The translations under genes were made by a program, and so were the position numbers. This document shows positions 1 to 8,318 of a DNA stretch of 64,000 bases, one piece after another; position 1 is the stretch's first letter, and the number at the start of each line of letters is the position of its first letter. A model generated the notes under the pieces. That model did no database searches. It was not told where the DNA came from and saw nothing but the letters and a program-made list of their open reading frames with translations. Origin of the DNA: Neobacillus pocheonensis (lineage in GTDB: Bacteria > Bacillota > Bacilli > Bacillales > Cytobacillaceae); contig JAMQCR010000001.1 in NCBI GenBank assembly GCA_023702235.1, positions 2,666,001-2,730,000 on the forward strand, in the 5' to 3' direction.

Positions 1-994
1 TGGTAGGAGAAACAAGATCCACCTTTGTTCGCTGTTTCACAATATCTGTTTCGTTTCTTCCGTATAAAGCACCTTCCATATTTGAACGCGAGTAAAATCC
101 TCCAGCAATGGTATAAGCATATTGATCGTCCACATGAGATATTTCTGATGCATAAACGATACTCGGAATTTCTTGTAAATCCTGACGATATGCGTGCAAT
201 GGTGTTGTCCCAGTTAATGCATGCCCTGGTTCTCCATGTGTCACTCCCAGTTCTTTAAGCATCGGAATGGTATAACAGCTTGTCGCACTTGGAGCATTAA
301 TATGCTTAACCATTATCCCTTTATTTTCCAGGATTTTACGAGCACTCTTAATTGTTTCCATATTAGAAGTAAAAGCGAAATCATCTTTCTCTGCATTCAT
401 TTGTATAACAGGAAAACTTGTAATGCCAATCACACGGATTCCTTTTAATTTTAGAAGTTCATCAAGATATCCTTCCATGTGATCGACTAAAAAGCCTCCA
501 AATTGACCAGGGTATACCATATCTGATGGCTTTATGACACGAAGAATAACATCTTGAGTTAGTCCTAAAGATTCTGCAGCATCGGATAATTGTTTTGCTC
601 GTTCTACGGAAAAAAGTGTGACTACTTCCGGTTTTAATTTTGTTAAAACCTCTTTCCATTGGGTTTTGCCTGGCTGGACAATATGCCCAATGTTTCCGAT
701 ATGGCAGTTTCCCTTTTTTAATTCAAATGCTTCGTCTATATCAACGGCAACGGCACGATTGATTCCATTTTGTTCAATTACATTCCCAACAAAGCCGCTT
801 CTTCCAATTTGCTTGGTCATATAGTATAGATGAAGATCGTGCTCTTTTGCTGTTTCACTTAGCCTTCTTACGTTATGCTCCAGTGAATCCAAATCGATTA
901 CATACGTGTTTGGGGGAATTTTCCCCTCTTGGTGAAGTTTCACCGCGGATTTAATGAGTCCTTCATTTCGTTTTAGCGTCATATTTAAAAACAT
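1..994 (-). CDS. yhfX: YhfX-like PLP-dependent alanine racemase-family protein (partial)
   Basis: An open frame starts at the ATG at 994-992 and runs off the left edge after 331 codons. An AGGGGGTG ribosome binding site overlaps the stop codon of the preceding yhfS gene, 8 bases upstream. The translation (MFLNMTLKRNEGLIKSAV at the start) looks like the YhfX group of fold-III PLP proteins related to alanine racemase; DLDSLEHNVRRL and YMTKQIGRSGFVGN fit the PLP-lysine part of the barrel. E. coli YhfX is about 387 residues, so roughly the last 55 are probably outside the window. It is the last visible gene of the yhf operon. The substrate is unknown. Family assignment is by recognition, function is not established. 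Confidence 0.8.
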   Translation of the reverse strand, partial: MFLNMTLKRNEGLIKSAVKLHQEGKIPPNTYVIDLDSLEHNVRRLSETAKEHDLHLYYMTKQIGRSGFVGNVIEQNGINRAVAVDIDEAFELKKGNCHIGNIGHIVQPGKTQWKEVLTKLKPEVVTLFSVERAKQLSDAAESLGLTQDVILRVIKPSDMVYPGQFGGFLVDHMEGYLDELLKLKGIRVIGITSFPVIQMNAEKDDFAFTSNMETIKSARKILENKGIMVKHINAPSATSCYTIPMLKELGVTHGEPGHALTGTTPLHAYRQDLQEIPSIVYASEISHVDDQYAYTIAGGFYSRSNMEGALYGRNETDIVKQRTKVDLVSPT

Positions 995-1002
995 TTGAAT
1001 GT

Positions 1003-2118
1003 TCACCCCCTTGATATTTCTGCTAGTGTCTTTTGTAAAATTCTAATAGCGGTAGTAGCAGAAGACTTCATAGGATTTATTCGTATTCCATGTTCTTTTA
1101 ACTCTGGTCTGCTCTCTAGAAAACTTCCAGACACCCTGTAGATCATAGGTATTAACTCGAAACGCGATTCAGCTCCGACTGGAAAGGTAGCTGCCCCATA
1201 TTTTGAGGCTAGTTCAATCACTCTTGTTGCAATCGGTTCAATCAATTCGACAATGACGTTTTTTGATTGTGCGTTTGTAATGTAAGCTTCACTAATACCT
1301 TGAACCTCTCCATTATTTAAACGGAAACATAATTCTTCCACTTGCTCATTTTGAATCGCAATCATCACTGGAGCAAATGCCAAACTGCGAAGAAGTTCAT
1401 GTGCTTCAAACCCTTGGACTTGTCCACCGCCTGAGTAGTTTCGCTGATGAATTTGCTCAATCATCTCTTTTTTTCCTAAAATCACACCAATTCCAACTGG
1501 TCCCAAAAGCTTAAAGCCGGAAAAGGTTGAAAAATCAGCTCCATATTGCGTACCAATTTTTTTCGTTTTCATCGCACAATAATTGTCATCTACGACAATC
1601 AGTAAATCGGGACGTTTTTCTTTTACTAATAAAAGAATCTCTTTTAAATCATACACATCGCTTGGCTGTTGTCGTGAATGCTGGACATAGAAAACCTTCG
1701 ATTTCTTATCCTCCTGAAGTGCTTGAACAATAGCCGAATGATCATTAAAATTTACTTGATTTTGCTTTAATCCCATTAAACGGAATGTTTCTTTTGTGGT
1801 TGTATACATAGGCGCAGTATGAACAATACATTGATCACCAGCTTCAAGCAGCGTACTGAGAATAACTCGAATGGCTCCTGTACCACTCCCGCGCACTAAA
1901 GCACAAGCCTCGGTTTCAAATGTTTTTGCGAGAACATGTTCAACCCTTGCCGTCATTAAGGGACGATGATAGTCCGGATGGAGACCCACATCACCAAGAT
2001 GAAAGAATTCATTATTTTTGAATTCCTTAGTGATTTCATCCATTAATCGGAATTGAAGCCCCTTGGATTCCTCTAGAGTCATATTCTTTAAAACAGACTG
2101 TTCATATTTATTACCCAT
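1003..2118 (-). CDS. yhfS: YhfS-like PLP-dependent aminotransferase-fold protein
   Basis: The protein of 371 residues belongs to the fold-type I PLP enzymes. The motif FSTFSGFKLLGPVG near the middle holds the likely Schiff-base lysine, and VVDDNYCAMK supplies the usual cofactor-binding aspartate. RGSGTGAIRVIL near residue 75 resembles the phosphate-binding turn. The ATG at 2118 is chosen over a TTG 33 bases upstream because AAAGAGGGG lies six bases before it. It sits between php and yhfX with short gaps, matching the E. coli yhf gene set. In that family the reaction is undescribed; a transaminase or lyase acting on an amino compound is the general expectation. Confidence 0.82.
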   Translation of the reverse strand: MGNKYEQSVLKNMTLEESKGLQFRLMDEITKEFKNNEFFHLGDVGLHPDYHRPLMTARVEHVLAKTFETEACALVRGSGTGAIRVILSTLLEAGDQCIVHTAPMYTTTKETFRLMGLKQNQVNFNDHSAIVQALQEDKKSKVFYVQHSRQQPSDVYDLKEILLLVKEKRPDLLIVVDDNYCAMKTKKIGTQYGADFSTFSGFKLLGPVGIGVILGKKEMIEQIHQRNYSGGGQVQGFEAHELLRSLAFAPVMIAIQNEQVEELCFRLNNGEVQGISEAYITNAQSKNVIVELIEPIATRVIELASKYGAATFPVGAESRFELIPMIYRVSGSFLESRPELKEHGIRINPMKSSATTAIRILQKTLAEISRG

Positions 2119-2159
2119 TTCGTGCCCCTCTTTCTCAATCCAGAATTCCAAGCATAATT

Positions 2160-3074
2160 CTAAAAAGCTAAAAATTTACGTGGATTTTGAATGAGCATTT
2201 TATCAATAATTTCATCTGTTACCCCATTTTTTAAAAGAGCTGGAATGAAATTTTCAAATAGATGGTTATATCCGTGACCGCCTTTAGACTTCAAGTGGGA
2301 TTTTCTTGTGATATCACAAGAAAGCATTAACTGATCTTCATACCCGCGATCAAGCAATTCAATCAGATTGATGACCTTATCAGAATCTTTTCGATAGCTG
2401 TTTTTTCCAATAGTGTCAAATTGAATATAAGCACCGCTTTGCAAAAGAAGAAGCTGCTCATCCATATCTGTATTTAAATCTTGGTGACCAAATGAAATTC
2501 GATTCATCTCAACATGATTTCTTTGGAAAATTTCTAATTGCCCCTTTCCCATCGTCCCAATTTCACAATGGGTACTGATTGGTGCACACGTCTTTTTATG
2601 AGCCATGATGGAAGCCAAGAACACTTTTTCTTCCGTTACGGTAATTTCATTCAGGCTGCTTCCTATTTCAGAAATGAGTCCTGCCTTAATAGTCGTATCG
2701 TCCATTCCATCCATAATTTCACGAATCATGATCTCTGCTAGTTCTTCCGCTGACTTCTCAAACACAAAAGCAGGATAAACAGATTCCTTATAAAATCCGG
2801 TTGAAGCGACAATAACAAGATCATGTTTTTGGGCTGCTTCGTGAAGAGCTCGAGCATTTCTTCCCATTCCAATATTTGAAACCTCAACAATTGTATTGCA
2901 CCCGGATTTTTTCAGTAATTCGATTTCTTGTTCGAGATCAGGATTGTCCTCCAGCTTTGAATCCTTATCTACTTCCTCTCGAACACCTGAAAGATCAAAA
3001 ACAAGATGCTCATGTATCATCGTTTTACGAACCTGCTCCGGAACGATTTCCCCTGTCACTGAATGAATTTTCAT
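2160..3074 (-). CDS. php: Phosphotriesterase homology protein (Php/YhfV)
   Basis: This is a 304-residue amidohydrolase-superfamily protein of the phosphotriesterase-related group. The MIHEHLVFD motif near residue 20 carries the two N-terminal metal-binding histidines; STHCEIG and SFGHQDLN near the centre supply further metal-ligand histidines, and MLSCDITRK the late aspartate. The ATG at 3074 follows AGGAGG at a proper spacing. E. coli Php is 292 residues, so the length fits. The gene is third from the end of the yhf operon. The family binds two metal ions but no physiological substrate is established; the PLP and isomerase-like neighbours suggest a small phosphorylated or lactone metabolite. 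Confidence 0.85.
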   Translation of the reverse strand: MKIHSVTGEIVPEQVRKTMIHEHLVFDLSGVREEVDKDSKLEDNPDLEQEIELLKKSGCNTIVEVSNIGMGRNARALHEAAQKHDLVIVASTGFYKESVYPAFVFEKSAEELAEIMIREIMDGMDDTTIKAGLISEIGSSLNEITVTEEKVFLASIMAHKKTCAPISTHCEIGTMGKGQLEIFQRNHVEMNRISFGHQDLNTDMDEQLLLLQSGAYIQFDTIGKNSYRKDSDKVINLIELLDRGYEDQLMLSCDITRKSHLKSKGGHGYNHLFENFIPALLKNGVTDEIIDKMLIQNPRKFLAF

Positions 3075-3091
3075 AATAAAAACCTCCTATA

Positions 3092-3124
3092 AATGAAAGG
3101 TAGGAATCAAACCTACCTTTCATT
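3092..3124 (-). other. 13-bp perfect intercistronic stem-loop between yhfT and php
   Basis: AATGAAAGGTAGG at 3092-3104 and CCTACCTTTCATT at 3112-3124 are perfect inverted repeats around a 7-base loop. There is no T-run after the stem on the minus strand, and the php ribosome binding site follows directly. It is therefore more likely an RNA processing or stability element than a terminator. Confidence 0.75.
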
Positions 3125-3130
3125 GCGAAT

Positions 3131-4633
3131 TTAAATTAAATGAAGGAAATATAATAAGTTTAGTATAATACCAGTTATAATGATGGCAACTGGACCAGCA
3201 GCAAGCTTCATAATTGGACGTCCAAGACCTTCGTTTGCAGCGTATAACAAAATATAGATGGTTAGAGATAAACCTACTGCATTCGGAGCCATCTTCATGG
3301 CTGCAAAAGCTCCACCAATAAACAATGCAAGCTCGATCATCGAATTCATGGATGAACGAATATTATCAGATGCTTCACGTAATGATGGATAGCGTTGTAG
3401 AAAACGTCCAATTCCGCGAAGAGCAAGAACTTCTATGCAAACCCAAATCGCACCTACTATACCTGCCAGAACTGGATTCGGCATTAAGATACCAATAGGG
3501 AAAACAAAGGTTAAACCAACCACTCCATAAACACCTGTAGCAAGCGCAGTTGTAGCAATTAATGGAATAAAACTAATTCCCCTGATAATATCTGCGATAG
3601 CTGCACTTTGTAAAAGATTGCTTCTTTCTTGTCCTGTAGCCTGCCATGCTTGGTGAAGGATAGGACCATCTACCTCGGAACCATTCATTAATCCCAAATT
3701 AGTAGCGATCGCTAGTAGAGCACCAATCCCCGCTAAAATTGGAAGACCTTTAACAATTCTTTTTGTACGTATATCAAAAATATTCTCTTCCTCAGTGTCA
3801 ACACTAATGTCAACCTTATTTTTCACATCTTTCATAATGGAAAAAGTAATCAATAGAATCATGCCCATTAACATCAAAACGGCAATTTGCATGGTAAAGC
3901 CAGATATAGTGGTACCTAATGAAAAATTATTTGTGGCTTGCGCTAACAAATCTTGGACGTGCGAATCTTGTCCAGCAGCTTTTTTAATCGCATTTACCTT
4001 ACCAGCAAAATCAGCACCTTTTGGAAACGTAACATCTGCTAATTGACGTGCTTTTTCTAAAGCTGTATTCGCTTTATCAGTAAAGCCACCACCGACAACT
4101 GGTAATAGCTGACGCACGACTAACGCGACAAGACCAGAAAAAAGTGCTCTAACCCATCCAAATTGGTATAAAATCGCAATGATTGGGAATGCGGTAAAAG
4201 CTACGAGCACTGGCGTTGAGAGTTCCCCTAAAGAACCAAGTAAGTCAACTGGAAGTAAAGAAAACACTGTTTGTACACCTGTTAGTCCAAATAAAGCAAC
4301 AATTCCCCAAATACCGCCAAGACCTATTGCCATCCACCAGCTGGTAGCCATAACACCTAAAATATCAGTTGGAAGGAAAAGCAGCCAAGGATTTAACAAT
4401 TTAAAGGAAACAGCAAATGATATCCCCACAGATACAATAAATCCAATACTTAAACCAAATGAGATGGATGACAGTTCTGAACGCTTCATTCGCCCTTCCA
4501 TAAACTCAGGTAAAATCGGGCGAATCCCATCATGAAATACCGCTTTTCCCCAATGAGAGGCTAGTGCTGTCAATGCTGTAAGACACATAATAACAGCGAT
4601 ATCAAGTACCGAAATGTTTTGTAAAATTTGCAT
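3131..4633 (-). CDS. yhfT: YhfT-family membrane protein (putative transporter)
   Basis: The 500-residue product is strongly hydrophobic with about ten or more membrane segments (for example near residues 10-25, 50-80, 85-130, 240-265, 300-320, 350-420 and 455-500) and matches the YhfT family by its N-terminal pattern ASHWGKAVFHDGIRP. AGGAG lies upstream of the ATG at 4633. A soluble stretch near residues 185-235 separates two membrane halves. It lies 11 bases after yhfU. YhfT proteins are found only with the other yhf genes and are presumed to import the operon's substrate; that role is inference. Confidence 0.83.
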   Translation of the reverse strand: MQILQNISVLDIAVIMCLTALTALASHWGKAVFHDGIRPILPEFMEGRMKRSELSSISFGLSIGFIVSVGISFAVSFKLLNPWLLFLPTDILGVMATSWWMAIGLGGIWGIVALFGLTGVQTVFSLLPVDLLGSLGELSTPVLVAFTAFPIIAILYQFGWVRALFSGLVALVVRQLLPVVGGGFTDKANTALEKARQLADVTFPKGADFAGKVNAIKKAAGQDSHVQDLLAQATNNFSLGTTISGFTMQIAVLMLMGMILLITFSIMKDVKNKVDISVDTEEENIFDIRTKRIVKGLPILAGIGALLAIATNLGLMNGSEVDGPILHQAWQATGQERSNLLQSAAIADIIRGISFIPLIATTALATGVYGVVGLTFVFPIGILMPNPVLAGIVGAIWVCIEVLALRGIGRFLQRYPSLREASDNIRSSMNSMIELALFIGGAFAAMKMAPNAVGLSLTIYILLYAANEGLGRPIMKLAAGPVAIIITGIILNLLYFLHLI

Positions 4634-4644
4634 TTAGCCCACTC

Positions 4645-5016
4645 CTATACAAGTTCATGTTTTTTTAGCAAACTATTAATAATAACAGGTACAGCTTCTT
4701 CAATACCTTCTACAGCCATACCAAAGGCAATCTTTCCTTGACTAACCAATTTTTCGATTTCTGCCGGATTAGGCTTTTTGCCGTTTTTTGAAACCGTTGA
4801 ACAATTTGCATATCCAAGTATCCCGATTGCAACTGAAAGTGCCGCTCCTCCGCCGCTGTTACAAGCACCTAAATAATAATCCGCTTCTCCAGCTTTGATC
4901 TTCTTAGATGCATCAAAATCAGAAGTAACCGTTACCTGTACCTTATCTCCACCTGCTGCTTTTGCGCTTCTTTCAATAACATCTTTTTTAAGACCTCCAA
5001 CAACAATTCGTAACAT
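4645..5016 (-). CDS. yhfU: YhfU-like DUF2620 protein
   Basis: This 123-residue protein matches the DUF2620/YhfU family: MLRIVVGGLKKDVIE at the start, ADYYLGACNSGGGAAL in the middle and a C-terminal VEGIEEAVPVIINSLL. The glycine-rich centre could be a nucleotide or phosphate loop but no catalytic residues are known for the family. Its ATG overlaps the yhfY stop by one base (TAATG), so translation is probably coupled. It precedes the transporter gene yhfT and is likely an accessory soluble protein of that system. Confidence 0.82.
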   Translation of the reverse strand: MLRIVVGGLKKDVIERSAKAAGGDKVQVTVTSDFDASKKIKAGEADYYLGACNSGGGAALSVAIGILGYANCSTVSKNGKKPNPAEIEKLVSQGKIAFGMAVEGIEEAVPVIINSLLKKHELV

Positions 5017-5381
5017 TACGCATTCTCCTCTCTAGTTAATACTCCGAAATATAATGTAAGAAATGCAGCTTCCGCATCAATATCTGCACCTTTTTGATTG
5101 TTAGCAGACAATAACTCCTTAGCAAATAGATAAAAATTTGGGTTCTCCTCAATAACCGTTTGTAGTTCACCAGAAATATCTGTTAAAGGATTTTTATCGG
5201 AAATTCTTTGTAAAGCGATAGAAATGTGACTTGCGAAAGAACCTGCGTTTTCCTCGCTTAGTTTTACCTCAAGGAAATTTTCGACCGTCTCAAGGATAGC
5301 TGGTAAACGATCGTAAATTTCGTCACTAATTTGGTTTGTATCATGCAATAAATCGATTCTCTCTTTTAAGCTAAAATCCAC
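5016..5381 (-). CDS. yhfY: YhfY-like PRD-domain protein
   Basis: A small 121-residue protein resembling PTS-regulation-domain (PRD) folds, as YhfY of E. coli. It contains a FASHISIALQRI segment with the histidine typical of PRD helices. The GTG at 5381 is preferred as start because AAAGGGG lies eight bases before it; an upstream TTG at 5399 has no such signal. It is the first gene after the regulator yhfZ and is coupled to yhfU. PRD domains usually respond to PTS phosphorylation, so a regulatory role together with YhfZ is plausible but unproven. Confidence 0.75.
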   Translation of the reverse strand: MDFSLKERIDLLHDTNQISDEIYDRLPAILETVENFLEVKLSEENAGSFASHISIALQRISDKNPLTDISGELQTVIEENPNFYLFAKELLSANNQKGADIDAEAAFLTLYFGVLTREENA

Positions 5382-5494
5382 TTTTGTTACCCCTTTCAAT
5401 ATTTTATTTATTTATAAAGTCCTTTATATTGTCTTTCATTTATCTATGCTTTATAGCAAGAAGCGGATTGAAAGTCTCATCCCCTATAAAATCG

Positions 5495-5516
5495 AATGTA
5501 CAATTTTTTGTACATT
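5495..5516. promoter_or_regulatory. Putative YhfZ operator 1 (AATGTACAA-N4-TTGTACATT)
   Basis: A perfect 9-bp inverted repeat with a TTTT spacer lies between yhfZ and yhfY, directly upstream of the structural yhf genes. The same architecture occurs twice more upstream of yhfZ, which argues for one cognate repressor, most simply YhfZ. Confidence 0.7.
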
Positions 5517-5528
5517 TAGTTAAAAAAA

Positions 5529-6455
5529 TTAATACTTCGGAATTAGATCGCCTCTGACAACCTTGGATTGAATATCGACAATTCCTTTGGATGAAAGCAG
5601 ACTTATAATATAGTCCATCTTTCGATTATCTTTTTTGATGACACATACCGCTTCATTCATCTGCTTCTCATACTGGATAGCAAGTGGCGATGTAAGTGGT
5701 TGAAGGTTAAATGATATTGAATCAATTTCATCCACATTCCAGACCATGGCATCAATCGTTTGCGCTTTTAAGTGTTGAAGTAAATGCATATAGTTTAATT
5801 CCAGGTATTCGATTTCTAATCCAATTGCTTCTGCATGTGTTAATCTTTTCTGATCCGTTGAAAAACTGTCTATTCCAACTTTCATCCCATTGAAAAGTTT
5901 CTTCTTTTCTGGATCTGTAAATATAACCCCATGTCCGGAAACATATGTTTTTTCACCAAAATCCAAAGCGATTTTAAGAGTTCGATCTTGTTGAATCTCT
6001 TCTAATGCTGAAAACTTGGACATAAGGGCAAAGTCATATCGCTCCTCTTTTACTCCCTCAAGGCGAGGTTTAGATCCTCTCATAAAGGCGATATTTAAAG
6101 AGAGAGCCAATTGTTCCAATTCGGAAGTTAGCCCAGTTGCAAGTCCCTCATACTTTTTTGAATAGGGAAGCGGCATTACTCCCGTAATTTGATTTGAACC
6201 TGAAAACTTCAATAAAGAAGGAATGTCTTTGTATCGTAAAAATGTCCCAAGATGCCCTCTAGGTTCTAGGTTTATACAATTTTCATCTTCTAGACTTTTT
6301 AGCACCGTCTGTATGGTACCACGACCCACTTCGAACTTGTCGGCAAAGTCACCAACTTTCGGCAAACGATCATTTACTTCAATGAATAAAAGATCCTCAG
6401 CGACCTTTTGTAATATAATTCCCTTTTTAGAAAAAAGATTGTTCAGATTTTCCAT
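5529..6455 (-). CDS. yhfZ: YhfZ-family winged-helix regulator
   Basis: The 308-residue protein has an N-terminal winged helix of the GntR-like kind (residues about 10-65, with VGDFADKFEVGRGTIQTVL as the recognition part) followed by a periplasmic-binding-like effector domain (residues about 85-305). This is the YhfZ arrangement. The ATG at 6455 has a GGTGATC signal just upstream. It is separated from yhfY by about 130 bases holding an operator, and divergent from a HAD hydrolase gene. It is the obvious local regulator, presumably repressing the yhf operon until a ligand is bound. Confidence 0.83.
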   Translation of the reverse strand: MENLNNLFSKKGIILQKVAEDLLFIEVNDRLPKVGDFADKFEVGRGTIQTVLKSLEDENCINLEPRGHLGTFLRYKDIPSLLKFSGSNQITGVMPLPYSKKYEGLATGLTSELEQLALSLNIAFMRGSKPRLEGVKEERYDFALMSKFSALEEIQQDRTLKIALDFGEKTYVSGHGVIFTDPEKKKLFNGMKVGIDSFSTDQKRLTHAEAIGLEIEYLELNYMHLLQHLKAQTIDAMVWNVDEIDSISFNLQPLTSPLAIQYEKQMNEAVCVIKKDNRKMDYIISLLSSKGIVDIQSKVVRGDLIPKY

Positions 6456-6471
6456 TGATCACCATCCATTC

Positions 6472-6493
6472 ATTGTACAATTTTTTGTATAAT
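6472..6493. promoter_or_regulatory. Putative YhfZ operator 2
   Basis: ATTGTACAA-TTTT-TTGTATAAT, an inverted repeat with one mismatch, lies 17 bases upstream of the yhfZ start codon. It matches the perfect site at 5495-5516 in sequence and spacing, consistent with autoregulation. Confidence 0.65.
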
Positions 6494-6636
6494 GATAGAA
6501 AAAATAAAAATCATTTAAAGTATTTTCAAATTATCTTTAAATAATATTGAATATACTTCTTTTTCAATAGTGTTTGAACATACTCTATTGAATGAAATTA
6601 ATAGAATGAATACTTCCGTTATGTTTGTGTAAAGTG

Positions 6637-6658
6637 AATATACAATTTTTTGTACTTT
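6637..6658. promoter_or_regulatory. Putative YhfZ operator 3
   Basis: AATATACAA-TTTT-TTGTACTTT is a third copy of the TGTACA-type inverted repeat in the yhfZ/HAD divergent intergenic region. It is less symmetric than the site at 5495 but keeps the same TTTT spacer and inner TACAA/TTGTA cores. Confidence 0.55.
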
Positions 6659-6682
6659 CCACACACATAATATAACATCTTC

Positions 6683-6696
6683 TAAAAGCGTTTACA
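6683..6696. promoter_or_regulatory. cre-like site (CcpA)
   Basis: TAAAAGCGTTTACA reads TGTAAACGCTTTTA on the minus strand, one mismatch from the cre consensus TGWNANCGNTNWCA. Its position between yhfZ and the divergent HAD gene suggests carbon catabolite control of one or both. Confidence 0.5.
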
Positions 6697-6755
6697 ATAC
6701 TTATTTTTTTGAAAATTTATCTAGTATTTAAATTATTTGTTTGAGAGCATTTTTA

Positions 6756-6799
6756 AATGTACAAAATTCCGTATATTGTATACTATAGTAAATGTACAG
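6756..6799. promoter_or_regulatory. TGTACA half-sites upstream of the HAD gene
   Basis: AATGTACAA at 6756-6764 and AATGTACAG at 6791-6799 repeat the left arm of the putative YhfZ operators without a close partner arm. The second lies about 37 bases before the start codon of the HAD gene, so the divergent gene may belong to the same regulon. Confidence 0.35.
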
Positions 6800-6835
6800 T
6801 ATTCCTTTACAAAACTCATAGACGGAGTGATTTAG

Positions 6836-7600
6836 ATGTATCGCATTGTTTTTTTGGATATCGATGGAACCCTATTAGACTCTCAGGGTGATTTAGATAG
6901 TAAACTAGTAAAAACTATAAAAGATATTCAGCAAAAAGGTATACTAGTTGGATTAGCTACGGGCCGATCTTTTGATGGTGCATTGAAATATGGAGAGCAA
7001 ATCGGATGTTCAATATACGTTACGTATAACGGAGGCTATGTTGTTTCAGATCAAAATATCATTCATGACGTGAAAATACCTTCCTCACTGGCTTTTCAGT
7101 TATGCAGTCATACTGATGAATTAGGTGGCACTTATATCCAGTATTCTTATCGTACATCCCGTTCCAATCAACCAACACGAGGAATTGAGTACTTGCTCCC
7201 TGCTTCTGAACCATCAAATTTACTAGACACAAATCGTGATGCTCATCGGTTAGTTCTTTATCTTGATCAAGATCAACGATCTATACTTCAAGAGAAAATT
7301 AAGGATGCAGCCAGTTTTGATGAAGGAGATCGGTTGGAAGTTTTTCCGAAGGGATCAAAATGGACCGGCATTTTACCTCTAATCAACCAACTAGGAATCT
7401 CCCCAGAAGAGGTTGTAACGATTGGCAATGGCACAAACGACATAGAGATGTTAGAAGCCGCTGGTCTCGGCATTGCAATGGGGAATGCATCTGAATGTGT
7501 AAAAGAAAGTGCAGATTTTGTCACAGAAGATAATGATCATGATGGCGTAATTTTAGCATTAAATAAGGTCTTTAACTTGCAAAGTCAGTTCATATCTTAG
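6836..7600 (+). CDS. Cof-type HAD phosphatase
   Basis: The 254-residue protein is a haloacid-dehalogenase-superfamily hydrolase of the Cof type. Motif I is FLDIDGTLLDSQG at residues 5-17 (nucleophile Asp 7, acid Asp 9), a later motif is TIGNGTNDIEMLEAAG near residue 200, followed by GIAMGNAS. A cap domain lies between. These enzymes dephosphorylate small metabolites such as sugar phosphates; the specific substrate cannot be read from sequence. GGAGTG lies upstream of the ATG. It is divergent from yhfZ and shares the TGTACA-rich control region, so it may act on a phosphorylated product of the yhf pathway. Confidence 0.88.
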   Translation: MYRIVFLDIDGTLLDSQGDLDSKLVKTIKDIQQKGILVGLATGRSFDGALKYGEQIGCSIYVTYNGGYVVSDQNIIHDVKIPSSLAFQLCSHTDELGGTYIQYSYRTSRSNQPTRGIEYLLPASEPSNLLDTNRDAHRLVLYLDQDQRSILQEKIKDAASFDEGDRLEVFPKGSKWTGILPLINQLGISPEEVVTIGNGTNDIEMLEAAGLGIAMGNASECVKESADFVTEDNDHDGVILALNKVFNLQSQFIS

Positions 7601-7885
7601 TTGTTTTCTCTAAATAGGATTACTTTCCAGTGTTTCCTATTTATCGATTGGAAAATGAAAAGGTTAGGTAACCTTAGTTTTATCTTACTAACTTGAGCCT
7701 TGCAAAAAATCTGTCATAACTAATCTTTTTAAGTCTAATTGAAAGAACCTTTGTTGATTTGCAAAATATTTCCTATTATTAAAATTTCATCATCTGGTAT
7801 TAGAGCAGTTAACCAATCATCATTATCAAATTTATAAAATTCAATTTTATTTTCTAATAATTAATTATAGTATAAAGTATCTATA

Positions 7886-7921
7886 ATATAAGACCGTTTG
7901 AGAATTCAAACGGTCTTATAT
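7886..7921. terminator. 16-bp hairpin downstream of the HAD gene
   Basis: A near-perfect 16-bp inverted repeat (core AAGACCGTTTGA, loop GAAT, TCAAACGGTCTT) lies about 290 bases after the HAD stop codon. The following bases are AT-rich but not a clean T-run, so terminator strength is uncertain. The stretch 7601-7885 before it shows no gene. Confidence 0.6.
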
Positions 7922-8007
7922 ATTTTAATACTTGTTTTAACTTTTCATCTTATTGTTATCTATATGTTTGTGAAGGTAGGTTTTCACAAAGACATTCAAT
8001 AAATTGG
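7918..8007 (-). pseudogene. Decayed copy of the small-protein sequence at 8555-8645
   Basis: This segment aligns with 8555-8645 over about 90 bases at high identity. Read on the minus strand it encodes LLNVFVKTYLHKHIDNNKMK, then a one-base deletion relative to the other copy puts the rest (LKQVLKYI-like) out of frame. No start codon or ribosome binding site is present. It is a non-functional remnant of a tandem duplicate that now flanks the HU remnant. Confidence 0.6.
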
Positions 8008-8045
8008 AGAGCATTTATTTTACGGCAAACAAAAATATATGTTTC

Positions 8046-8318
8046 TTATTTAACTGCTTAATTTAATTCCTTGCCTGGTTTAAAAGCTGGAACTTTAGAA
8101 ACAGGAATCTGCATTTCTTCCCCAGTTTGAGGGTTACGACCTGTCCGAGCTGCGCGCTTATGCACTTCAAATGTCACAAATCCGATTAACTGAATTTTCT
8201 CTTCCTTAGCAAGTGTAGTAGAGATGGTTTCAAACAAATCATCCACAAATTTTGTGGCATCTTTCTTTGTTAGATCTGCTCGTGTTGCGACAGCATTTAC
8301 TAATTCTGTCTCCTCTTC
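8046..8318 (-). pseudogene. hup: HU-type histone-like protein gene with lost start and premature stop
   Basis: The frame reads TELVNAVATRADLTKKDATKFVDDLFET and continues into GFVTFEVHKRAARTGRNPQT, clearly a DNA-binding protein HU. Two lesions bracket it. At the 5' end the codons before TEL are GAA GAG GAG preceded by TAA (8319-8321), so the normal Met-Asn-Lys start is gone. At the 3' end PGKELN is followed by TAA (8058-8060), while the next codons, Ala-Val-Lys then TAA (8046), match the usual HU C-terminus. A GTG within the body could start only a shortened product lacking the first helix. HU is usually essential, so a working copy must lie elsewhere. Confidence 0.8.
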
